NCBI RefSeq assembly: GCF_000263715.2
Contig: NZ_CM001514.1
Coordinates: 4,281,674-4,345,673 of the forward strand
Reading direction: 5' to 3'
DNA length: 64,000 nt
Origin: Pseudomonas synxantha BG33R
Lineage (GTDB): Bacteria; Pseudomonadota; Gammaproteobacteria; Pseudomonadales; Pseudomonadaceae
Positions 53,158-62,232 of this stretch are shown here, piece by piece. Below the pieces are notes generated by a model. That model searched no databases, was not told the origin of the DNA, and saw only the letters and a list, made by a program, of their open reading frames with translations. A program made the translations under genes and the position numbers. Position 1 is the first letter of the stretch; each line of letters opens with the position of its first letter.

Positions 53158-53760
53158 TCAGTCCAACATCGGCACATACCGAGGATGGCTGGCCACCCGC
53201 TGCAACCACGCTTGTACCGCCGGATAAGCGTCCAAATCAAACCCGCCCTCTTGGGCCACATGGGTGTAGGCATATAACGCCACATCAGCGATGGAGAATT
53301 GGTCGCCCACCAGATACGGGGTCAACTGCAGTTGGCGATCCATGACCTTAAGGGCCTTGTAGCCGCCTTTGTGCAATTTCTTGTATTCCTCCAAGCGATC
53401 CTCCGGCAGCCCCAGATAGAACTGGATAAACCGCGCCACCGCTATATACGGCTCATGGCTGTACTGCTCGAAAAACTGCCACTGCAATACCTGGGTGCGC
53501 AGGCGCGGTTCCGTGGGCAGGAACTCGCTGCCATCGGCGAGGAAATTGAGAATCGCATTGGACTCCCATAGGCAGGTGCCGTCTTCCAGCTCCAGCACCG
53601 GGATCTTGCCGTTGGGGTTCTTCGCCAGGAACTCAGGGGTCTGGGTGTCGCCCTTGAGGATGTCGATATCGATCCACTGAAACGGGATCCCCAACAAGCT
53701 AAGCATCAATTTGATCTTGTAGCAGTTGCCCGACTTGTAATCGCCATAAACCTTGTACAT
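53158..53760 (-). CDS. Glutathione S-transferase family protein, 200 aa
   Basis: The thioredoxin-like N-terminal domain (MYKVYGDYKSGNCYKIKLML, with the KIPVLELEDGTCLWESNAIL glutathione-site loop) is followed by the helical C-terminal domain (VGDQFSIADVALYAYTH). Length is normal. Substrate is unknown; roles in stress or catabolism are possible. It stands alone with the ATG at 53760 after GGGGAGC. Confidence 0.92.
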   Translation of the reverse strand: MYKVYGDYKSGNCYKIKLMLSLLGIPFQWIDIDILKGDTQTPEFLAKNPNGKIPVLELEDGTCLWESNAILNFLADGSEFLPTEPRLRTQVLQWQFFEQYSHEPYIAVARFIQFYLGLPEDRLEEYKKLHKGGYKALKVMDRQLQLTPYLVGDQFSIADVALYAYTHVAQEGGFDLDAYPAVQAWLQRVASHPRYVPMLD

Positions 53761-54067
53761 GGGCTCCCCTTATGCCGCTTTGCGCATTCCGAGCGAATGC
53801 TTGCGCCCTCAAAGTGCGGGTATTGCAGCAATGTTTCAAGGCGGCGGGCGGAATAAATCTGCCTGTCCCCCTGGGAGTCAGCCTTTCATCCACTTTAGCC
53901 CAAACATTCGAAAACATTATTTGCTTTATTTGTATACAAAAGCATAATTCGCTTCGTGCGAGTTCCTGACCTTTTGGTCAACAAACCCGCCAGTACCTCA
54001 AAGCGCTGTTGCCCACTCATGTGACCGGCGCTGGACATAACAATAAAACGATTGAGGAGTACTCGCT
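53761..54067. other. Divergent intergenic region upstream of the purine permease gene
   Basis: The 307 bases contain the GST promoter side on the left and the permease promoter on the right. A -35 (TTGCTT, 53921) and a -10 (CATAAT, 53943) are spaced 16 bases apart, with the TTTGTATACAAA palindrome in the spacer. GAGGAG precedes the GTG start. No coding potential is seen. Confidence 0.6.
53929..53940. promoter_or_regulatory. Palindromic operator candidate for the purine permease promoter
   Basis: TTTGTATACAAA is a perfect 12-base palindrome lying inside the -35/-10 spacer of the permease promoter candidate, an ideal place for a repressor. The same core recurs at 61891 and 62139 next to uraH and puuE. 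Confidence 0.65.
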
Positions 54068-55414
54068 GTGGATAGCCGTAAAACCGAAGCCCCTACGTTG
54101 GACCTGGCCACGCCGCAAGGCGGTTGGCTGGAACGCCTGTTCAAACTGCGCTTGCATGGCACCACAGTGAAGACCGAGCTGATCGCCGGCCTCACCACCT
54201 TCATCACCATGGCCTACATCATCTTCGTCAATCCCAACATCATGGCCGACGCAGGTATTGATCACGGTGCGGCCTTTGTCGCCACCTGCATCGCCGCAGC
54301 CCTGGGGTGCCTGTTGATGGGCTTGTATGCCAACTGGCCAGTGGGCCTGGCACCGGGTATGGGGCTGAATGCGTTTTTCACCTACACCGTGGTCGGCACC
54401 ATGGGCTACAACTGGGAAACAGCTCTCGGCGCGGTATTTGTCTCGGGCGTGCTGTTCATGATTCTGACGCTGTCACGCATCCGAGAATGGCTGCTCAACA
54501 GTATTCCGGTCAGCCTGCGTCATGCCATGGGCGCGGGTGTGGGTCTGTTCCTCGGGGTGATCGGCCTGAAGACCGCCGGCATCATCGTCGACAGCCCAGC
54601 CACCCTGATCAAGCTCGGCTCCCTGCATGAACCCGCCCCACTGCTGGCGGCGGTGTGCTTCCTGCTGATCGCCATCCTCAGTTATCACCGTGTATTCGGC
54701 GCAATTCTGATCAGCATCATCGCCGTGACCCTCGCCGGCTGGGGCCTGGGCCTGGTGCATTACAACGGCATTCTCTCCACCCCACCGAGCCTGGCACCGA
54801 CCTGGATGGCGATGGACGTGATGGGTGTGTTCAATGTGAGCATGATCAGCGTGGTATTTGCCTTTCTTTTTGTACACATGTTTGACACTGCCGGTACACT
54901 GATGGGCGTTGCCCAACGGGCCGGGCTAGTGAAGGCCGATGGCAAGATCGACAACCTGTCCCGCGCATTGAAGGCCGACAGTGCTTCCAGTGTGTTCGGC
55001 GCCATGGTTGGCGTGCCGCCAGTGACCAGCTACGTGGAAAGCGCCGCAGGTGTGGCAGCCGGTGGCCGCACCGGGTTGACCGCTGTAACGGTGGGCGTAC
55101 TGTTCGTGGCGGCGATGTTCTTCGCACCGCTGGCCGGCATGATTCCCGCCTATGCCACCGCTGGCGCGTTGATCTACGTAGCGATGCTGATGATGGCGAG
55201 CATGGCCCATATCAATTGGGATGAAGCTACCGACAGCATTCCGGCGATCGTCACTGCCATCATGATGCCGCTGACGTTCTCGGTCGCCGACGGGATCGCT
55301 CTGGGCTTTATCACCTATGTAGCGCTGAAGGCCGGCACCGGCAAGTACCGCGAGATTTCTGTCAGCCTGTGGGTGTTGTGCGCGATTTTCATTGCGAAAT
55401 TCATATTTTTATAA
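54068..55414 (+). CDS. NCS2-family (AzgA-type) purine permease, 448 aa
   Basis: The protein has about twelve transmembrane helices and the NCS2/AzgA hallmarks LKLRLHG-like start, TTFITMAYIIFVNPNIMADA, GLAPGMGLNAFFTYT and FVHMFDTAGTLMGVA. The family moves hypoxanthine, guanine, adenine or related purines by proton symport. The gene starts with GTG at 54068 after GAGGAG. Its place next to uraH, puuE, uraD and alc argues for uptake of purines for breakdown, with a shared operator motif at 53929. It is followed nine bases later by a lysE gene. Confidence 0.9.
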   Translation: MDSRKTEAPTLDLATPQGGWLERLFKLRLHGTTVKTELIAGLTTFITMAYIIFVNPNIMADAGIDHGAAFVATCIAAALGCLLMGLYANWPVGLAPGMGLNAFFTYTVVGTMGYNWETALGAVFVSGVLFMILTLSRIREWLLNSIPVSLRHAMGAGVGLFLGVIGLKTAGIIVDSPATLIKLGSLHEPAPLLAAVCFLLIAILSYHRVFGAILISIIAVTLAGWGLGLVHYNGILSTPPSLAPTWMAMDVMGVFNVSMISVVFAFLFVHMFDTAGTLMGVAQRAGLVKADGKIDNLSRALKADSASSVFGAMVGVPPVTSYVESAAGVAAGGRTGLTAVTVGVLFVAAMFFAPLAGMIPAYATAGALIYVAMLMMASMAHINWDEATDSIPAIVTAIMMPLTFSVADGIALGFITYVALKAGTGKYREISVSLWVLCAIFIAKFIFL

Positions 55415-55423
55415 AAGGAGCAA

Positions 55424-56065
55424 ATGATGAACCTGGATACCTGGCTGCTGTTCAGTGGGGCTGCATTGATCGTGATCCTGATTCCAGGGCCACTGTCGCT
55501 GCTGATGATCAGCAACAGTCTCAACTACGGCCTGCGCCGCTCGTACCCGGCGTTTTTGGGTGGAGTGTTTGCGTCGATCTGCCTGTTGAGCGCTTCGGCC
55601 TTGGGTCTGGGGGCATTGTTGCTGGCCTCGGAACAGCTGTTCAGCGCCTTGAAAATCGCCGGTGCGCTGTACCTGTTCTACCTGGCCTGGCAGAGCTGGC
55701 AGCAATCGCGTCTGCCGAGCGAAGGCGCCGAAGTCCCACAAACGCCGTCTGTACCGCGCTTTCGTGCGTTGTTTGGGCGAGCATTCGTGCTGGGTGCCAG
55801 CAATCCCAAGGACATCCTGTTCTTCGCCGCCTTCCTGCCGCAATTTCTCAGCAGCCAACAGCCGTTCCTGCCGCAATTGCTGATCATGATTGCCACCTGG
55901 ACGATGCTCGACCTGCTGTGCAAGTTGGCTTACGGCTTGGGTGCCCATGGCGCTGCACGGTATTTGCGCAGCGGTTCGGGCCAGAGCTGGTTCAACCGCA
56001 CCAGCGCCGCGCTGTTCGGCGGCGCCGGTGCGATGGCACTCATCAACGCTAAGGGTTCAATTTGA
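55424..56065 (+). CDS. LysE-family amino-acid exporter, 213 aa
   Basis: The protein has about six helices and the LysE pattern PGPLSLLMISNSLNYGLRR and ASNPKDILFFAAFLPQFL. It exports an amino acid or derivative; the substrate cannot be told. Two ATGs follow AAAAGGAGC (55424 and 55427); either may be used. It follows the permease gene by nine bases, so it is probably cotranscribed. Its 3' end overlaps the end of the convergent giant gene by 17 bases. Confidence 0.9.
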   Translation: MMNLDTWLLFSGAALIVILIPGPLSLLMISNSLNYGLRRSYPAFLGGVFASICLLSASALGLGALLLASEQLFSALKIAGALYLFYLAWQSWQQSRLPSEGAEVPQTPSVPRFRALFGRAFVLGASNPKDILFFAAFLPQFLSSQQPFLPQLLIMIATWTMLDLLCKLAYGLGAHGAARYLRSGSGQSWFNRTSAALFGGAGAMALINAKGSI

Positions 56066-59000
56066 CGAAATAAACAGTTGGATCGAGCCGCCCCTTTGTG
56101 GGCCATTGGATGCCGGCGACAATCCGCACCAAGCGCTGTTCTCGCATCGCGCTGTCAACCCCCCTTAATAAAAGAGAGTCGGGGTGTGAGTTGATGGCTA
56201 TCCGAATCCACTTATCGGAAAGCTTCCCTCTCAAGGTCATTCGCCCCAGTTCAAGCCATTGGTAGGCCACGTAGTAAATTGTGCTCGAACGGGGATGAGT
56301 AACGACTGATTCAATACTGGGTTCTCCGCCACGCATCCCTGGGCGCCGCACAGACAAGTCATCGACGCGGAAACCCTGGCGCTCCAGCACGGTCCTGACG
56401 GCGGCGCGCTCCGCTTCAAGCCTCTGCGTCCTGACCGGTCTGACACCATAGTGCAGGCTCGGGTCTAACGTATGAGGCGGCGTGAAATCAACGCGCGTGA
56501 AGCCGGGCGCCTTGCCTTCAAAACCGACGTATAGGTATTGGTTGCGCCGTTCATTAGTCCGCAACATCCGTAGTAAATCATCCGTTTGGCCGCTGCTCGC
56601 AGGGAGCGGGGGTAGCCATTCGTCCAGCGTCGCGCGGATGCCGAGCAAATGGCTTGCCGTGGCAGAGGGGGAAGGATCTGACAATTCAATCATCCGTCTG
56701 ACGGTAAACTTTCGAGCTGCACTCGTCATGGAGGGAAAGGCCCTGCCCACAGAGTCCTCCAACGTACTGTCGAACAGTGCCGAATGATGTTGCCATTCAC
56801 CTGTAGGCAGGCGTGATACGGGAATGGGTTGGTCGCGAATATCAGTGCTTGTCCAGCGCATGATATCGGCTCGCGCGGATGGCCCCGGTGGCTCATTTCG
56901 GGTGATAAACACCAGGTCGGTCAACGGTGCATGATCGCCCTGTGGGAGCATCCGGTAAAAACCGCTGTTCGGATCCTCGAAGGTGGTATATGGAGGAGCC
57001 ACGCGCAAAAACCTGGCATTGAGCGAAGAACCTCTGGGAGCCGTGCCAACCTCAAACACTTGAGGCGCAGGGAAGTCCACAACTTGACTGGAGTGAACTT
57101 GAGTACGCCAACTCAGCCACTGGGTGTCCGTTGTACGTGACTGAAGAATCCGGTTCACAGTCGCCATGCGCTCACGAGGGGGTTGCCAATCCGACAATGG
57201 CGGCCGGGGAGCGCGCCATGGGTCATGCGCTGCGGAGTTGCCCCCAGATTGAAGATTATTGGTCTCCAGCAACCACTCCTTGGGCTGATGGATATTCAGG
57301 ACCAACTCATCCTCACCGCTTTTGAGCATGTTTCTCAGCCGAAACGCCGACTCGCTATCACGTTGGTAAACGGGATAATGGTGAGTGTCATCCGTTACAA
57401 ATTGCTGACCATCTTTCACATAGACGCCCTCCCTGCCACGCCCTTTGAGCGCCACAGCATCCGGCGGCACGCCCTTGACTTTGAAACGTTCCAAGGGTTT
57501 TAACGCGGCCGCAGAAGGCGCAGCCTGACGCAGCACCCGGCCATGACTGAAATGCGAACGATGTATCCGATTCAACACAGCCCCCAGCGGGCGCCGCACG
57601 ATACCCGCCACTGCGCCTCTGACCTTGGGGCCGGGGGTAAAGGTCTGCCACAAATCGAACGCCAGATACAGGGTCATAAACACAATATCCACGACATCAT
57701 TGGGGTCTGCGAACCGGTGAAAACGTCGTGCCACCACCAGCAATTCATAAAAGGAGTTAGCCAGCGCAAATAATGGAAAGAAAAACGATATGAGCGCTCG
57801 CATGCTGCTATCAGTCTGCTCCGCAAGGCGGCGGACACGATACTCATCCAGGCTCCTGCCAGAATTACTCGCCGCTTGAGTGCGGCGTTGCAAATCCAGC
57901 ACATTGGCGTAATACAGCAATGCCCTGGGTTCGCTGTGGGACATAGGAACGATCACCAGCCAGCTTGAAGGGCTACTGGCAATTTGCTCGTGGATCAGTT
58001 TTTCGATCTCATCGAGCACTGGCGTCGGTTGCAGATGTGTAATGCTGAAGGAGCGAACAAAGCCAGGAAGCCTCCACTTACCTTCGAAATAATAAGCATC
58101 CGGCATGACAGAAAGCCATCCAGGCTCTCCTGCTTCATCGGGGTCATGAATGATTGCGTCAAATGCCCAACCGGGCGCTACCTGCCGCGCAAGTAACTTT
58201 ACAAGGTCAACCGAAGCGGCAATGCGACTGAGTTCTACCCGCGCCATCGCCACACTGATGTACTCGGTGATGATCAAGGCGTGCGGCGCAGCAGGCCAGT
58301 AAACTACGCAGCGCCCACTGCCCTGATCCTGCATGACCACGATCCCTGAGATATAGCGATCATGCTGCATCGTGTGCGCCGCCAGATGAACGACGTGCAA
58401 CTTCAAATCATACCCATTTTTCAGCAGGTCCTCAGGCGTTCGCGCCGCCATCGCCGTGCTGAACAGGCTCTGTGCAAAGGTGCTTAGCCCTTGTTGAACC
58501 GCCGAAAAAAGCTGCATGTGCGCGCATTCATCCAGCGTGCGATTGATCAGCGCAGGAATGCGACCTGCGTCCAGACTCGGGTTGGCTTTAACCGTGGGGT
58601 AGAAGGTATGGTTGATCTGCGTGTTGTAGTTTCCGCCGATATCCAGCGAGGAGACTGTCTTGATCAAATAGTCCTTGTTCAGCCGTTGTTTCCACTGCGG
58701 CTGCAGATAGCGTGCTCGATTCAATCGCCAAGACACCCAGGGTGCTTTCGGATCAAGATTATGCAACGCCAGCTGCAACATGCTGAAAGTTGTGGTTTGA
58801 GTACTTGGGGTCAGGACCTCCCCGCGATCACCCGGCGTGCAGTGGCTTTGATTACCGCAGAAGCTGCCTCTGACATCATCCGGCATCGTGATCAGGGGCT
58901 TGTCGATGTCCAGCTCCGGGTAGAAACCATCCTCGGTTAAACGGGCGATCAACTTGCGGCGGGCGAACGTTTCCAAGTCAGTCAGAGAGCGTTCAAGCAG

Positions 59001-61283
59001 GTTTTCAGAGGCAAAGGCGCTGCTCAGGTACCGGCGCTGCAAGCGCTTGAAGTGCTTAAGCTGGGCAGATGTTGCGCCCGCTAACCACTGCGGCAGTTTT
59101 TTTGCCTCAAGCGCAGCCTCGCGCAGAAGATCAACGTTGGCCTGAGCCTGGGCCAAGGCGGGACTGTCTGGAATCTTCAAGTGAGCGTCCAGCTCAGCCA
59201 ATAGCAGCACACGGCTCAGCTCGGCATCTTTTACCTCATTGAACAGACCGGCAGTCCCCTCAATACGCTTGTTCAAGCCAAAGTAGTAGGTCATCAAGTG
59301 TTTGAAAGAAACCGTCGCAGGGTTCCCCTCAATGGGTTCATAGCGCACCGTCAGGGTTTCACGCCGGGCATGGTCACGTAAGTCGTGACGCTTATCGTGC
59401 TCTATACAGCCCCACAGGACCGAATCATCACAGCTCCCGAGGCTGGCTTTCAGACCGCGGGTTAAAGCATCCAGGCCGGAAAAAGCCTTCAGCCCGCCAT
59501 ATTGCCCGAATGCATACAGCGCGACCGGAACCCCACGGGACGGGTGCTTCATCGCCGTCGCCCGAGCCACCACCCAAACGTTATGAAGCGGGTAGAAGGC
59601 AGCCTGCGCGCTGCCCACAGAGACCGAAAACACCTGGGCTTTTCCGCCCACGTATTTGGATGCCGACAGCCGCTCCACCACCTCCATCACCAAATCCAGA
59701 TGCGCAGTGGGTATCAGCTTGAGCCGGTGTTGCAACTGAACCTCACAGCGCAGAGCCTCGACATGGGCACGCAGGAACAAGGCATAGCGTTTGTGCGCAC
59801 CCGTTGGGCGCTCAATCCAAAAAGGCACATCGTAGAGCCGCTGCTGCGCATCTTTAATCAGCGAATTCAACGCGTCTTTATGTGCTTTGAGTTGGTTCTC
59901 AAGCACCACAAATTCCTCAAGCGCTGCAGTCTCGACGCTTAGATCATCGGCGTTGAATAGTGCGAGCAGACCTTTTCCGTAGCGTTTGACCTGTTGTTCC
60001 GCGGTGAGCAGGGCCAGACCGGGCGCCGTGCTGGCAAAGATAATTTCTGCGCGTCGTCGTTGTTCGTCCCACTTGAGCAATTGATCGACTAGAGCCCCAA
60101 GTCGGACTTTACCGACCAGTGCCTTCCTTGCACGCTCGATAAAACGCAGAAATGGCACAGCGGTCAGCGGTTGAGGTGGCGGCTGTTGTGGAGAAAACAC
60201 GTGTGCGTGATTGATCGCCAGCGCACAGGCCAGCTCGTTTTCCCATTGACCTTCCAGCAACGCTTGCGCGCTCATCGCCAGCGCATCACCGGAGATTGTC
60301 GAGCCGCGACTCACGCTTGACGGGGGGGTCAGGTCCGTAGGCCGACATAGCTCATGGCGGCGCTTTAACGGCAGGCATTGCCAGAGTTCGTCGAACAGTG
60401 ACTCACTGACCAACTTCAGAAGGCCACATTGCAGGCCGAAGAAGGACGAGTACTCGTAGAAATTGCGCACCACACCCGGTAGGTAAATCACATGCGGTGC
60501 ACCATCAGGATCGCCTTCACGGTAGATATGCAAGGCACCGGGAATTGCAACCGCAGGCGTACCCGGCCACATCAGCGAACTCGCTCGCACATTGGCCCAA
60601 TCGCCCCCTGCTCGCTGGCGTGCCTCAGCACTCGGTGCGTCGATCAGGGCCTGCAGCAGTGCCATCCCGGCACTCGACAGTTCGTCCAATTGCCGCGCTA
60701 TAAAAGCCCGGCCAGCGAAGAGTTCGGCGTGCAGCTCTGCCCAATGCCCCCTGCGTGTTTGCACGGAACCGGGCTGCAGGGCGTCCCAATAAGGTGTGGC
60801 CGACAAGGCAATTCTGTCTTGCAGCTTCATGGCGATAACTCGCTGCAGCACTTGCAACGGCGTATAAGGCAACTGCCGAGTCGGGTCACCCTTGACGCTC
60901 AGGGCAGTGAACTGATTCAGGTTGATCGGCACTGCGGGCAAGACCAGTGACAGCAGCGCACGATCAGTCAGGCTGTCGACTTTCTGCGGCTCTGCAGGTG
61001 GTTTTGGCACGGTGAACAGCAGGCTGTCCGGGTCTATTTCAAACTCTTTGCGCAGCTCGTTGCGGATCACCCACAAAACTTTGGGCACGCGCGCTATCAG
61101 CCTTGCAAGCACCTTTATTACCTCAGCGCAGCGCAGTTCGGCAAAAGCAATCTGATTAATCAAACGGCTTGGATGGGCGTGAGCGTTGATTCGCCGGGTC
61201 AGCTGGCTGCGTATACCCTGAAGCGTTGCTTGGGCAGCGACCTCCGGATCTTCTGGGTCGGGTATGTCGTTGAGTAAGGCCAT
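56049..61283 (-). CDS. Giant dermonecrotic-toxin-like protein, 1744 aa
   Basis: The protein belongs to the large Pseudomonas proteins with a dermonecrotic-toxin-like domain (DUF6543). An N-terminal region (about 90-330) contains WANVRASSLMWPGTPAVAIP and FYEYSSFFGLQCGLLKLVSE. A second related region lies near residue 1000 (QHDRYISGIVVMQDQGSGRC). A hydrophobic helical pair at about 1160-1210 (SFFFPLFALANSFYELLVVA and IVFMTLYLAFDLWQTF) could serve membrane insertion, as in other translocating toxins. The last ~450 residues are an unrecognised domain. No Sec signal or nearby secretion genes are seen. The ATG at 61283 is preferred; a TTG 13 codons upstream is the alternative. Its 3' end overlaps lysE, and it interrupts the permease-uraH gene order. 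Confidence 0.85.
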   Translation of the reverse strand: MALLNDIPDPEDPEVAAQATLQGIRSQLTRRINAHAHPSRLINQIAFAELRCAEVIKVLARLIARVPKVLWVIRNELRKEFEIDPDSLLFTVPKPPAEPQKVDSLTDRALLSLVLPAVPINLNQFTALSVKGDPTRQLPYTPLQVLQRVIAMKLQDRIALSATPYWDALQPGSVQTRRGHWAELHAELFAGRAFIARQLDELSSAGMALLQALIDAPSAEARQRAGGDWANVRASSLMWPGTPAVAIPGALHIYREGDPDGAPHVIYLPGVVRNFYEYSSFFGLQCGLLKLVSESLFDELWQCLPLKRRHELCRPTDLTPPSSVSRGSTISGDALAMSAQALLEGQWENELACALAINHAHVFSPQQPPPQPLTAVPFLRFIERARKALVGKVRLGALVDQLLKWDEQRRRAEIIFASTAPGLALLTAEQQVKRYGKGLLALFNADDLSVETAALEEFVVLENQLKAHKDALNSLIKDAQQRLYDVPFWIERPTGAHKRYALFLRAHVEALRCEVQLQHRLKLIPTAHLDLVMEVVERLSASKYVGGKAQVFSVSVGSAQAAFYPLHNVWVVARATAMKHPSRGVPVALYAFGQYGGLKAFSGLDALTRGLKASLGSCDDSVLWGCIEHDKRHDLRDHARRETLTVRYEPIEGNPATVSFKHLMTYYFGLNKRIEGTAGLFNEVKDAELSRVLLLAELDAHLKIPDSPALAQAQANVDLLREAALEAKKLPQWLAGATSAQLKHFKRLQRRYLSSAFASENLLERSLTDLETFARRKLIARLTEDGFYPELDIDKPLITMPDDVRGSFCGNQSHCTPGDRGEVLTPSTQTTTFSMLQLALHNLDPKAPWVSWRLNRARYLQPQWKQRLNKDYLIKTVSSLDIGGNYNTQINHTFYPTVKANPSLDAGRIPALINRTLDECAHMQLFSAVQQGLSTFAQSLFSTAMAARTPEDLLKNGYDLKLHVVHLAAHTMQHDRYISGIVVMQDQGSGRCVVYWPAAPHALIITEYISVAMARVELSRIAASVDLVKLLARQVAPGWAFDAIIHDPDEAGEPGWLSVMPDAYYFEGKWRLPGFVRSFSITHLQPTPVLDEIEKLIHEQIASSPSSWLVIVPMSHSEPRALLYYANVLDLQRRTQAASNSGRSLDEYRVRRLAEQTDSSMRALISFFFPLFALANSFYELLVVARRFHRFADPNDVVDIVFMTLYLAFDLWQTFTPGPKVRGAVAGIVRRPLGAVLNRIHRSHFSHGRVLRQAAPSAAALKPLERFKVKGVPPDAVALKGRGREGVYVKDGQQFVTDDTHHYPVYQRDSESAFRLRNMLKSGEDELVLNIHQPKEWLLETNNLQSGGNSAAHDPWRAPRPPLSDWQPPRERMATVNRILQSRTTDTQWLSWRTQVHSSQVVDFPAPQVFEVGTAPRGSSLNARFLRVAPPYTTFEDPNSGFYRMLPQGDHAPLTDLVFITRNEPPGPSARADIMRWTSTDIRDQPIPVSRLPTGEWQHHSALFDSTLEDSVGRAFPSMTSAARKFTVRRMIELSDPSPSATASHLLGIRATLDEWLPPLPASSGQTDDLLRMLRTNERRNQYLYVGFEGKAPGFTRVDFTPPHTLDPSLHYGVRPVRTQRLEAERAAVRTVLERQGFRVDDLSVRRPGMRGGEPSIESVVTHPRSSTIYYVAYQWLELGRMTLRGKLSDKWIRIAINSHPDSLLLRGVDSAMREQRLVRIVAGIQWPTKGRLDPTVYFVKLNP

Positions 61284-61437
61284 GGTGTTTTCTTGATTGA
61301 GGAAAACACCGAGCCTAGGCAACGCACAGGCGCTTGAGGCTTTAGATAGTTGAACGCAGCACGGTCGAAAAAAAGCCCGCAGTGTGCGCGGGCGAAACCA
61401 ACGAAGAGCATTTGGGGATGTGAAGCGAGGTGACGAC

Positions 61438-61791
61438 TCAGCTACCGCGATAGGTGGAGTAGCTGTAAGGCGAAATCAGCAGCGGCACATGGTAATGCTC
61501 TTGTTCGGCGCTGATGCCGAAACGCAATACCACCACGTCGAGAAAAGCCTGCTCTGGCAGTTGCACACCGCGGGCACGGTAGTAGTCGCCAGCACTGAAT
61601 TGCAATTGGTAGACACCGCTGCGGTAGTCATCGCCTTGCAGCAACGGCGCGTCGCAACGGCCGTCGCTATTAGTCACGGCGCTACCCACCAGTTCAAGCT
61701 GCGCGCCCTCGACGCGATACAACTCGACCTTGATCGCGCTGCCGGGGCAGCCGTGTGCGGCGTCCAAAACGTGTGTGGTCAAACGTCCCAT
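61438..61791 (-). CDS. uraH: 5-Hydroxyisourate hydrolase, 117 aa
   Basis: This transthyretin-like enzyme converts 5-hydroxyisourate, the urate oxidation product, to OHCU. The family residues are present: the N-terminal GRLTTHVLDAAHGCPGSAIK histidine, the central YRSGVYQLQF and the C-terminal HYHVPLLISPYSYSTYRGS signature. The ATG at 61791 gives the canonical start; a frame ten residues longer exists (to 61821). GGAGG lies 12 bases upstream of 61791, a long spacing, so the start is not certain. It is divergent from puuE, with a shared operator-like motif between them. Confidence 0.94.
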   Translation of the reverse strand: MGRLTTHVLDAAHGCPGSAIKVELYRVEGAQLELVGSAVTNSDGRCDAPLLQGDDYRSGVYQLQFSAGDYYRARGVQLPEQAFLDVVVLRFGISAEQEHYHVPLLISPYSYSTYRGS

Positions 61792-61890
61792 GGCTTTTAT
61801 GCGCCTCCCGAAGTCAGTCATAGAGAAACCCGCACTCTTTCAGGGCAGTGAAAAAGCCGGCGATGGCCGATTAAGACACTTTTATAAAAA

Positions 61891-61902
61891 ATTGTACACA
61901 AT
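61891..61902. promoter_or_regulatory. Operator-like palindrome upstream of uraH
   Basis: ATTGTACACAAT matches its complement in 10 of 12 bases and shares the TTGTAYACAA core with the sites at 53929 and 62139. It lies about 100 bases before uraH, near a TATAAA-like -10 on the minus strand. Confidence 0.55.
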
Positions 61903-61926
61903 AAATTTCACAGCGCTTCCACCCTC

Positions 61927-62029
61927 CTGTAGGAGCGAGCTTGCTCGCGAAAAACGCCAACGATGACGCGGGCTCTCAGAATGAAAAGTGGCGCGCTCAG
62001 GTTTTTCGCGAGCAAGCTCGCTCCTGCAG
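61927..62029. repeat. REP doublet (REPIN-like) between uraH and puuE
   Basis: Arms starting CTGTAGGAGCGAGCTTGCTC and its near-complement (ending GCTCGCTCCTGCAG) face each other around about 45 bases. It is a different REP subfamily from the AATGTGGGAG elements elsewhere in the window. Confidence 0.85.
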
Positions 62030-62138
62030 TGGGCTTTTTCATTTTAACCTGACCACTCAGGCAAGTTTCTTGCAGAGACCTTTAGAGAGACCGTTCAGAA
62101 AAAATGCAGAAATGCAGGCTTACAAAGTTTGCGATAAG

Positions 62139-62148
62139 TTGTATACAA
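62139..62148. promoter_or_regulatory. Operator-like palindrome upstream of puuE
   Basis: TTGTATACAA is a perfect ten-base palindrome about 85 bases before the puuE start. It is identical to the core of the palindrome in the permease promoter. Confidence 0.6.
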
Positions 62149-62232
62149 TCACTCATCGCTGTGACGCCACCCAGTCTTTCCACTGCCCGGCCGCCACACA
62201 CCTAGCTACCACGAACAAGAAGGAAGACTGCA

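Larger units (their letters stand above)
61792..62232. other. Divergent intergenic region between uraH and puuE
   Basis: The 441 bases carry an operator-like palindrome near each gene (61891 and 62139) and a REP doublet in the middle (61927-62029). No gene is seen. Confidence 0.65.

Noticed and set aside
53761..54067. Possible purine riboswitch upstream of the NCS2 permease
   Set aside because: I could not find the conserved junction bases or three-stem layout of a purine riboswitch; the palindrome in the promoter spacer explains regulation better.
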